Source: Pterobdella sp. o SKG-2022 (lineage: Eukaryota; Annelida; Clitellata; Hirudinida; Piscicolidae). From it: a DNA stretch of 64,000 bases. Below the pieces are notes generated by a model. That model saw only the letters and a program-made list of their open reading frames with translations. It made no database searches and had not been told where the DNA came from. The position numbers were made by a program, and so were the translations under genes. This document shows, piece by piece, positions 1 to 9,437 of this stretch (within the stretch, counting starts at the first letter, position 1; the number at the start of each line of letters is the position of its first letter). The DNA is taken from assembly GCA_964035795.1 (NCBI GenBank), contig OZ038322.1, positions 2,452,264 through 2,516,263 of the forward strand. Direction: 5' to 3'.

Positions 1-431
1 GTTGCCAGAGCCATTTTATCAAAAGTATGATTTTTTCTTTAAACATCACGTCGCTCGGAGTTACCTCAAGCGTCTGTTTGCTAAAAACATTTCTTTTAAT
101 AGTTTCAATAATCTTCGGGTCGAAACTAGATTTTTTCAACAAAAAACTTCATTTTACATTAACATTTGTCTTTTTTTTTTTTTAAATTCCAACATGAGGA
201 ACATTTCAAGCATTTCTCGGTCAAATCACCGCAAGGTTATGTTACCAAAACTATTTTATCAAAAGTGAGATCGGTTTTGTAAACTCACTTTCGCTTGGAT
301 TCACCGCAAACTTCTTTTCGCTAACAACCTTTTTCCTACTTGTTTTCGTCATGTCGAAACTGGATTTTTTGTGCTCAAACTGGAGTTAATATTCTATTTT
401 TTTTATTATAATTTCTTAATTCTCAACACGA
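1..431 (+). repeat. 5'-truncated satellite monomer at window start
   Basis: This copy lacks about its first 42 bases because the window begins inside it; it starts at GTTGCCAGAG, which lies 43 bases into a full monomer. It has several changes that I did not see elsewhere: CATCACGTCGCTC instead of CATCACCTCGCTC near 45-57, and TTTCTCGGTCAAATCACC instead of TTTCTAGGTCAAGTCACC near 212-230. Its half B is the B1 haplotype. Confidence 0.95.
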
Positions 432-667
432 ATGAGTTTTCAAGCATATATTTTTCAATTCACTCCAAGGTTCTGTTGCCAGAGCCATTTTATCACAAGT
501 ATGATTTTTTCTTTAAACATCACCTCGCTCGGAGTTACCTCAAGCGTCTGTTTGCTAAAAATATTTCTTCTAATAGTTTCAATAATCTTCGGGTCGAAAC
601 TAGATTTTTTCAACAAATAACTTGATTTCACATTAACATTTGTCGTTTTTTTTTTTGAAATTTCAAC
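432..667 (+). repeat. Half A of the monomer (~236 bp sub-repeat, reference copy)
   Basis: Half A aligns with half B (668-905). Both begin with ATGAG, then a TTTCAAGCAT stretch, a CAAGGTT box, TTTTATCA, a CGCT-rich block, GCTAA, GTCGAAACT and a terminal T-run. An ungapped comparison starting at 466 and 706 gives roughly two-thirds identity by eye, with about 6 bp fewer in B before GTCGAAAC. Across the array half A occurs in several versions. Distinguishing sites are GCTAAAAATATTTC, GCTAACAACATTTC or GCTAACAACAATTC; CACAAG or CAAAAG; and AACTTGATTTCAC or AACTTCATTTTAC. Confidence 0.85.
646..656 (+). repeat. Length-variable oligo-T tract closing half A (reference copy)
   Basis: Each half A ends with a T-run. 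This copy has 11 T; others range from about 10 (10598-10607) to 14 (1592-1605, 25298-25311, 56601-56614). This tract causes most of the 473/474/475-bp variation in monomer length. A shorter T-run of about 8 closes half B at the homologous position, so T-tracts recur about every 237 bp. Replication slippage or homopolymer sequencing error can both change such runs. Confidence 0.8.
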
Positions 668-905
668 ATGAGGAAAATTTCAAGCATTTTTAGGTCAAGT
701 CACCGCAAGGTTATGTTACCAAAACTATTTTATCAAAAGTGAGATCGGTTTTGTAAACTCACTTTCGCTTGGATTCACCGCAAACTTCTTTTCGCTAACA
801 ACCTTTTTCCTACTTGTTTTCGTCATGTCGAAACTGGATTTTTTGTGCTCAAACTGGAGTTAATATTCTATTTTTTTTGTTATACTTTCTAAATTCTCAA
901 CACGA
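668..905 (+). repeat. Half B of the monomer (~238 bp sub-repeat, reference copy, haplotype B1)
   Basis: This is the second half of the ancestral dimer. This copy is haplotype B1, with CAAGGTTATG, AAAAGTGAGATCGGTTTTG and TTGGATTCACCGCAAAC. Many other copies, for example at 4698 and 8964, carry haplotype B2, with CAAGATTATG, AAAAGTAAGATTGGTTCTTT and TTGGAGTCACCGCGAAC. The half ends in TTAATATTCTATTTTTTTTG, whose T-run varies. Other copies have CTCTTTTTTTTG, CTATATTTTTTG or CTATTTTTGTTG. Confidence 0.85.
818..833. other. 16-bp near-palindrome in half B (reference copy)
   Basis: TTTCGTCATGTCGAAA has 5-base inverted arms (TTTCG/CGAAA) around a CATG centre. Fourteen of its sixteen bases are symmetric; only the T/T pair flanking CATG breaks the dyad. 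I found it unchanged in every half B that I read, while the surrounding sequence varies. The homologous position in half A has a shorter dyad, TTCGGGTCGAA. It could be a site for a DNA-binding protein of the satellite. It does not match the CENP-B box core as I know it. Confidence 0.6.
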
Positions 906-3900
906 ATGAGTTTTCAAGCATATATTTTTCAACTCACTCCAAGGTTCTGTTGCCAGAGCCATTTTATCAAAAGTATGATTTTTTCTTTAAACATCACCTC
1001 GCTCGGAGTTACCTCAAGCGTCTGTTTGCTAACAACATTTCTTCTAATAGTTTCAATAATCTTCGGGTCGAAACTAGATTTTTTCAACAAAAAACTTCAT
1101 TTTACATTTAATTTGTCTTTTTTTTTTTTTAAATTCCAACATGAGGAACATTTCAAGCATTTCTAGGTCAAGTCACCGCAAGGTTATGTTACCAAAACTA
1201 TTTTATCAAAAGTGAGATCGGTTTTGTAAACTCACTTTCGCTTGGATTCACCGCAAACTTCTTTTCGCTAACAACCTTTGTCCTACTAGTTTTCGTCATG
1301 TCGAAACTGGATTTTTTGTGCTCAAAGTGGAGTTAATATTCTATTTTTTTTGTTATACTTTCTAAATTCTCAACACGAATGAGTTTTCAAGCATATATTT
1401 TTCAACTCACTCCAAGGTTCTGTTGCCAGAGCCATTTTATCAAAAGTATGATTTTTTCTTTAAACATCACCTCGCTCGGAGTTACCTCAAGCGTCTGTTT
1501 GCTAACAACATTTCTTTTAATAGTTTCAATAATCTTCGGGTCGAAACTAGATTTTTTCAACAAAAAACTTCATTTTACATTAACATTTGTCTTTTTTTTT
1601 TTTTTAAATTCCAACATGAGGAACATTTCAAGCATTTCTAGGTCAAGTCACCGCAAGGTTATGTTACCAAAACTATTTTATCAAAAGTGAGATCGGTTTT
1701 GTAAACTCACTTTCGCTTGGATTCACCGCAAACTTCTTTTCGCTAACAACCTTTTTCCTACTTGTTTTCGTCATGTCGAAACTGAATTTTTTGTGCTCAA
1801 ACTGGAGTTAATATTCTCTTTTTTTTGTTATAATTTCTAAATTCCAAACACGAATGAGTTTTCAAGCATATATTTTTCAACTCACTCCAAGGTTTTGTTG
1901 CCAGAGCCATTTTATCAAAAGTATGATTTTTTCTTTAAACATCACCTCGCTCGGAGTTACCTCAAGCGTCTGTTTGCTAAAAATATTTCTTCTAATAGTT
2001 TCAATAATCTTCGGGTCGAAACTAGATTTTTTCAACAAATAACTTGATTTCACATTAACATTTGTCGTTTTTTTTTTTGAAATTTCAACATGAGGAAAAA
2101 TTCAAGCGTTTTTAGGTCAAGTCACCGCAAGGTTATGTTACCAAAACTATTTTATCAAAAGTGAGATCGGTTTTGTAAACTCACTTTCGCTTGGATTCAC
2201 CGCAAACTTCTTTTCGCTAACAACCTTTTTCCTACTTGTTTTCGTCATGTCGAAACTGGATTTTTTGTGCTCAAACTGGAGTTAATATTCTATTTTTTTT
2301 GTTATACTTTCTAAATTCTCAACACGAATGAGTTTTCAAGCATATATTTTTCAATTCACTCCAAGGTTCTGTTGCCAGAGCCATTTTATCAAAAGTATGA
2401 TTTTTTCTTTAAACATCACCTCGCTCGGAGTTACCTCAAGCGTCTGTTTGCTAACAACATTTCTTCTAATAGTTTCAATAATCTTCGGGTCGAAACTAGA
2501 TTTTTTCAAAAAAAAACTTCATTTTACATTTAATTTGTCTTTTTTTTTTTTTAAATTTCAACATGAGGAAAATTTCAAGCATTTTTAGGTCAAGTCACCG
2601 CAAGGTTATGTTACCAAAACTATTTTATCAAAAGTGAGATCGGTTTTGTAAACTCACTTTCGCTTGGATTCACCGCAAACTTCTTTTCGCTAACAACCTT
2701 TTTCCTACTTGTTTTCGTCATGTCGAAACTGAATTTTTTGTGCTCAAACTGGAGTTAATATTCTCTTTTTTTTGTTATAATTTCTAAATTCCAAACACGA
2801 ATGAGTTTTCAAGCATATATTTTTCAACTCACTCCAAGGTTTTGTTGCCAGAGCCATTTTATCAAAAGTATGATTTTTTCTTTAAACATCACCTCGCTCG
2901 GAGTTACCTCAAGCGTCTGTTTGCTAAAAATATTTCTTCTAATAGTTTCAATAATCTTCGGGTCGAAACTAGATTTTTTCAACAAATAACTTGATTTCAC
3001 ATTAACATTTGTCGTTTTTTTTTTTGAAATTTCAACATGAGGAAAATTTCAAGCATTTTTAGGTCAAGTCACCGCAAGGTTATGTTACCAAAACTATTTT
3101 ATCAAAAGTGAGATCGGTTTTGTAAACTCACTTTCGCTTGGATTCACCGCAAACTTCTTTTCGCTAACAACCTTTTTCCTACTTGTTTTCGTCATGTCGA
3201 AACTGGATTTTTTGTGCTCAAACTGGAGTTAATATTCTATTTTTTTTGTTATACTTTCTAAATTCTCAACACGAATGAGTTTTCAAGCATATATTTTTCA
3301 ATTCACTCCAAGGTTCTGTTGCCAGAGCCATTTTATCAAAAGTATGATTTTTTCTTTAAACATCACCTCGCTCGGAGTTACCTCAAGCGTCTGTTTGCTA
3401 ACAACATTTCTTTTAATAGTTTCAATAATCTTCGGGTCGAAACTAGATTTTTTCAACAAAAAACTTCATTTTACATTAACATTTGTCTTTTTTTTTTTTT
3501 TAAATTCCAACATGAGGAACATTTCAAGCATTTCTAGGTCAAGTCACCGCAAGGTTATGTTACCAAAACTATTTTATCAAAAGTGAGATCGGTTTTGTAA
3601 ACTCACTTTCGCTTGGATTCACCGCAAACTTCTTTTCGCTAACAACCTTTTTCCTACTTGTTTTCGTCATGTCGAAACTGGATTTTTTGTGCTCAAACTG
3701 GAGTTAATATTCTCTTTTTTTTGTTATAATTTCTAAATTCCAAACACGAATGAGTTTTCAAGCATATATTTTTCAACTCACTCCAAGGTTTTGTTGCCAG
3801 AGCCATTTTATCAAAAGTATGATTTTTTCTTTAAACATCACCTCGCTCGGAGTTACCTCAAGCGTCTGTTTGCTAAAAATATTTCTTCTAATAGTTTCAA

Positions 3901-5171
3901 TAATCTTCGGGTCGAAACTAGATTTTTTCAACAAAAAACTTCATTTTACATTTAATTTGTCTTTTTTTTTTTTTAAATTCCAACATGAGGAACATTTCAA
4001 GCATTTCTAGGTCAAGTCACCGCAAGGTTATGTTACCAAAACTATTTTATCAAAAGTGAGATCGGTTTTGTAAACTCACTTTCGCTTGGATTCACCGCAA
4101 ACTTCTTTTCGCTAACAACCTTTTTCCTACTTGTTTTCGTCATGTCGAAACTGGATTTTTTGTGCTCAAACTGGAGTTAATATTCTCTTTTTTTTGTTAT
4201 AATTTCTAAATTCCCAACATGAATGAGTTTTCAAGCATATATTTTTCAACTCACCGCAAGGTTTTGTTGCCAGAGCCATTTTATCAAAAGTATGATTTTT
4301 TCTTTAAACATCACCTCGCTCGGAGTTACCTCAAGCGTCTGTTTGCTAACAACATTTCTTCTAATAGTTTCAATAATCTTCGGGTCGAAACTTGATTTTT
4401 TCAACAAAAAACTTGATTTCACATTAACATTTGTCGTTTTTTTTTTTTTAAATTCCAACATGAAGAACATTTCAAGCATTTTTAGGTCAAGTCACCGCAA
4501 GGTTATGTTACCAAAACTATTTTATCAAAAGTGAGATCGGTTTTGTAAACTCACTTTCGCTTGGATTCACCGCAAACTTCTTTTCGCTAACAACCTTTTT
4601 CCTACTTGTTTTCGTCATGTCGAAACTGGATTTTTTGTGCTCAAACTGGAGTTAATATTCTATATTTTTTGTTATAATTTCTTAATTCTCAACACGAATG
4701 AGTTTTCAAGCATATATTTTTCAATTCACTCCAAGGTTCTGTTGCCAGAGCCATTTTATCACAAGTATGATTTTTTCTTTAAACATCACCTCGCTCGGAG
4801 TTACCTCAAGCGTCTGTTTGCTAAAAATATTTCTTCTAATAGTTTCAATAATCTTCGGGTCGAAACTAGATTTTTTCAACAAATAACTTGATTTCACATT
4901 AACATTTGTCGTTTTTTTTTTTGAAATTTCAACATGAGGAAAATTTCAAGCATTTTTAGGTCAAGTCACCGCAAGATTATGTTACCAAAACTATTTTATC
5001 AAAAGTAAGATTGGTTCTTTAAACACGCTTTCGCTTGGAGTCACCGCGAACTTCTTTTCGCTAACAACCTTTTTCCTACTAGTTTTCGTCATGTCGAAAC
5101 TGGATTTTTTGTGCTCAAACTGGAGTTAATATTCTATTTTTTTTGTTATACTTTCTAAATTCTCAACACGA
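906..5171 (+). repeat. Higher-order repeat, 9-mer, copy 1 (4266 bp)
   Basis: Nine monomers start at 906, 1379, 1854, 2328, 2801, 3275, 3750, 4223 and 4698. The next nine monomers repeat them in the same order with the same spacings (473, 475, 474, 473, 474, 475, 473, 475, 474). Diagnostic markers include the rare GAGGAAAAATTCAAGCG near 2091-2107, the CTCACCGCAAGG variant near 4250-4261 and a single B2-type half B in the last monomer. By eye only two substitutions separate the copies: 1327 G versus 5593 C, and 2259 G versus 6525 A. Confidence 0.9.
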
Positions 5172-8100
5172 ATGAGTTTTCAAGCATATATTTTTCAACT
5201 CACTCCAAGGTTCTGTTGCCAGAGCCATTTTATCAAAAGTATGATTTTTTCTTTAAACATCACCTCGCTCGGAGTTACCTCAAGCGTCTGTTTGCTAACA
5301 ACATTTCTTCTAATAGTTTCAATAATCTTCGGGTCGAAACTAGATTTTTTCAACAAAAAACTTCATTTTACATTTAATTTGTCTTTTTTTTTTTTTAAAT
5401 TCCAACATGAGGAACATTTCAAGCATTTCTAGGTCAAGTCACCGCAAGGTTATGTTACCAAAACTATTTTATCAAAAGTGAGATCGGTTTTGTAAACTCA
5501 CTTTCGCTTGGATTCACCGCAAACTTCTTTTCGCTAACAACCTTTGTCCTACTAGTTTTCGTCATGTCGAAACTGGATTTTTTGTGCTCAAACTGGAGTT
5601 AATATTCTATTTTTTTTGTTATACTTTCTAAATTCTCAACACGAATGAGTTTTCAAGCATATATTTTTCAACTCACTCCAAGGTTCTGTTGCCAGAGCCA
5701 TTTTATCAAAAGTATGATTTTTTCTTTAAACATCACCTCGCTCGGAGTTACCTCAAGCGTCTGTTTGCTAACAACATTTCTTTTAATAGTTTCAATAATC
5801 TTCGGGTCGAAACTAGATTTTTTCAACAAAAAACTTCATTTTACATTAACATTTGTCTTTTTTTTTTTTTTAAATTCCAACATGAGGAACATTTCAAGCA
5901 TTTCTAGGTCAAGTCACCGCAAGGTTATGTTACCAAAACTATTTTATCAAAAGTGAGATCGGTTTTGTAAACTCACTTTCGCTTGGATTCACCGCAAACT
6001 TCTTTTCGCTAACAACCTTTTTCCTACTTGTTTTCGTCATGTCGAAACTGAATTTTTTGTGCTCAAACTGGAGTTAATATTCTCTTTTTTTTGTTATAAT
6101 TTCTAAATTCCAAACACGAATGAGTTTTCAAGCATATATTTTTCAACTCACTCCAAGGTTTTGTTGCCAGAGCCATTTTATCAAAAGTATGATTTTTTCT
6201 TTAAACATCACCTCGCTCGGAGTTACCTCAAGCGTCTGTTTGCTAAAAATATTTCTTCTAATAGTTTCAATAATCTTCGGGTCGAAACTAGATTTTTTCA
6301 ACAAATAACTTGATTTCACATTAACATTTGTCGTTTTTTTTTTTGAAATTTCAACATGAGGAAAAATTCAAGCGTTTTTAGGTCAAGTCACCGCAAGGTT
6401 ATGTTACCAAAACTATTTTATCAAAAGTGAGATCGGTTTTGTAAACTCACTTTCGCTTGGATTCACCGCAAACTTCTTTTCGCTAACAACCTTTTTCCTA
6501 CTTGTTTTCGTCATGTCGAAACTGAATTTTTTGTGCTCAAACTGGAGTTAATATTCTATTTTTTTTGTTATACTTTCTAAATTCTCAACACGAATGAGTT
6601 TTCAAGCATATATTTTTCAATTCACTCCAAGGTTCTGTTGCCAGAGCCATTTTATCAAAAGTATGATTTTTTCTTTAAACATCACCTCGCTCGGAGTTAC
6701 CTCAAGCGTCTGTTTGCTAACAACATTTCTTCTAATAGTTTCAATAATCTTCGGGTCGAAACTAGATTTTTTCAAAAAAAAACTTCATTTTACATTTAAT
6801 TTGTCTTTTTTTTTTTTTAAATTTCAACATGAGGAAAATTTCAAGCATTTTTAGGTCAAGTCACCGCAAGGTTATGTTACCAAAACTATTTTATCAAAAG
6901 TGAGATCGGTTTTGTAAACTCACTTTCGCTTGGATTCACCGCAAACTTCTTTTCGCTAACAACCTTTTTCCTACTTGTTTTCGTCATGTCGAAACTGAAT
7001 TTTTTGTGCTCAAACTGGAGTTAATATTCTCTTTTTTTTGTTATAATTTCTAAATTCCAAACACGAATGAGTTTTCAAGCATATATTTTTCAACTCACTC
7101 CAAGGTTTTGTTGCCAGAGCCATTTTATCAAAAGTATGATTTTTTCTTTAAACATCACCTCGCTCGGAGTTACCTCAAGCGTCTGTTTGCTAAAAATATT
7201 TCTTCTAATAGTTTCAATAATCTTCGGGTCGAAACTAGATTTTTTCAACAAATAACTTGATTTCACATTAACATTTGTCGTTTTTTTTTTTGAAATTTCA
7301 ACATGAGGAAAATTTCAAGCATTTTTAGGTCAAGTCACCGCAAGGTTATGTTACCAAAACTATTTTATCAAAAGTGAGATCGGTTTTGTAAACTCACTTT
7401 CGCTTGGATTCACCGCAAACTTCTTTTCGCTAACAACCTTTTTCCTACTTGTTTTCGTCATGTCGAAACTGGATTTTTTGTGCTCAAACTGGAGTTAATA
7501 TTCTATTTTTTTTGTTATACTTTCTAAATTCTCAACACGAATGAGTTTTCAAGCATATATTTTTCAATTCACTCCAAGGTTCTGTTGCCAGAGCCATTTT
7601 ATCAAAAGTATGATTTTTTCTTTAAACATCACCTCGCTCGGAGTTACCTCAAGCGTCTGTTTGCTAACAACATTTCTTTTAATAGTTTCAATAATCTTCG
7701 GGTCGAAACTAGATTTTTTCAACAAAAAACTTCATTTTACATTAACATTTGTCTTTTTTTTTTTTTTAAATTCCAACATGAGGAACATTTCAAGCATTTC
7801 TAGGTCAAGTCACCGCAAGGTTATGTTACCAAAACTATTTTATCAAAAGTGAGATCGGTTTTGTAAACTCACTTTCGCTTGGATTCACCGCAAACTTCTT
7901 TTCGCTAACAACCTTTTTCCTACTTGTTTTCGTCATGTCGAAACTGGATTTTTTGTGCTCAAACTGGAGTTAATATTCTCTTTTTTTTGTTATAATTTCT
8001 AAATTCCAAACACGAATGAGTTTTCAAGCATATATTTTTCAACTCACTCCAAGGTTTTGTTGCCAGAGCCATTTTATCAAAAGTATGATTTTTTCTTTAA

Positions 8101-9437
8101 ACATCACCTCGCTCGGAGTTACCTCAAGCGTCTGTTTGCTAAAAATATTTCTTCTAATAGTTTCAATAATCTTCGGGTCGAAACTAGATTTTTTCAACAA
8201 AAAACTTCATTTTACATTTAATTTGTCTTTTTTTTTTTTTAAATTCCAACATGAGGAACATTTCAAGCATTTCTAGGTCAAGTCACCGCAAGGTTATGTT
8301 ACCAAAACTATTTTATCAAAAGTGAGATCGGTTTTGTAAACTCACTTTCGCTTGGATTCACCGCAAACTTCTTTTCGCTAACAACCTTTTTCCTACTTGT
8401 TTTCGTCATGTCGAAACTGGATTTTTTGTGCTCAAACTGGAGTTAATATTCTCTTTTTTTTGTTATAATTTCTAAATTCCCAACATGAATGAGTTTTCAA
8501 GCATATATTTTTCAACTCACCGCAAGGTTTTGTTGCCAGAGCCATTTTATCAAAAGTATGATTTTTTCTTTAAACATCACCTCGCTCGGAGTTACCTCAA
8601 GCGTCTGTTTGCTAACAACATTTCTTCTAATAGTTTCAATAATCTTCGGGTCGAAACTTGATTTTTTCAACAAAAAACTTGATTTCACATTAACATTTGT
8701 CGTTTTTTTTTTTTTAAATTCCAACATGAAGAACATTTCAAGCATTTTTAGGTCAAGTCACCGCAAGGTTATGTTACCAAAACTATTTTATCAAAAGTGA
8801 GATCGGTTTTGTAAACTCACTTTCGCTTGGATTCACCGCAAACTTCTTTTCGCTAACAACCTTTTTCCTACTTGTTTTCGTCATGTCGAAACTGGATTTT
8901 TTGTGCTCAAACTGGAGTTAATATTCTATATTTTTTGTTATAATTTCTTAATTCTCAACACGAATGAGTTTTCAAGCATATATTTTTCAATTCACTCCAA
9001 GGTTCTGTTGCCAGAGCCATTTTATCACAAGTATGATTTTTTCTTTAAACATCACCTCGCTCGGAGTTACCTCAAGCGTCTGTTTGCTAAAAATATTTCT
9101 TCTAATAGTTTCAATAATCTTCGGGTCGAAACTAGATTTTTTCAACAAATAACTTGATTTCACATTAACATTTGTCGTTTTTTTTTTTGAAATTTCAACA
9201 TGAGGAAAATTTCAAGCATTTTTAGGTCAAGTCACCGCAAGATTATGTTACCAAAACTATTTTATCAAAAGTAAGATTGGTTCTTTAAACACGCTTTCGC
9301 TTGGAGTCACCGCGAACTTCTTTTCGCTAACAACCTTTTTCCTACTAGTTTTCGTCATGTCGAAACTGGATTTTTTGTGCTCAAACTGGAGTTAATATTC
9401 TATTTTTTTTGTTATACTTTCTAAATTCTCAACACGA
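5172..9437 (+). repeat. Higher-order repeat, 9-mer, copy 2 (4266 bp)
   Basis: This is a tandem duplicate of 906-5171 with monomers at 5172, 5645, 6120, 6594, 7067, 7541, 8016, 8489 and 8964. The match continues into the next monomer (9438) for about 220 bp. There, near the T-run around 9650, the sequence switches to a different monomer type (AAATTTCAACATGAGGAAAA instead of AAATTCCAACATGAGGAACA). That switch marks the right breakpoint of the 9-mer periodicity. Confidence 0.9.

Larger units (their letters stand above)
432..905 (+). repeat. Reference satellite monomer (474 bp), first complete copy
   Basis: This is the first complete copy and is used here as the coordinate reference. The order of elements is as follows. 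ATGAGTTTTCAAGC starts half A at 432. A CAAGG box lies at 466 and a related CAAGC box at 541. The half-A dyad core TTCGGGTCGAA is at 588-598 and an 11-base T-run is at 646-656. Half B starts at 668 with ATGAGGAAAATTTCAAGC, with CAAGG at 706 and CAAAC at 781. The near-palindrome TTTCGTCATGTCGAAA is at 818-833 and an 8-base T-run is at 871-878. Its half A matches the monomer at 4698, but its half B is haplotype B1 whereas 4698 carries B2, so it looks like a recombinant. Confidence 0.95.

Noticed and set aside
646..656. Bacterial-style intrinsic terminators at the T-runs
   Set aside because: No stable GC-rich hairpin precedes the T-runs, and the context is a eukaryotic-type satellite without genes to terminate.
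751..780. CENP-B box-like sequence around CTTTCGCTTGGATTCACCG in half B
   Set aside because: Only the TTCG start agrees with the CENP-B box core as I know it; the later A and CGGG positions do not match in either the B1 or the B2 version.
4246..4479. Minus-strand 77-codon ORFs with a lysine-rich stretch, repeated in many monomers
   Set aside because: The lysine run is the complement of the T-tract, and the ORF comes and goes with T-run length. There is no supporting promoter or conserved frame.
906..9437. The near-perfect 9-mer pair as an assembly duplication artefact
   Set aside because: At least two substitutions separate the copies and the second copy continues into a different monomer order, which favours a real duplication. 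It cannot be ruled out without reads.
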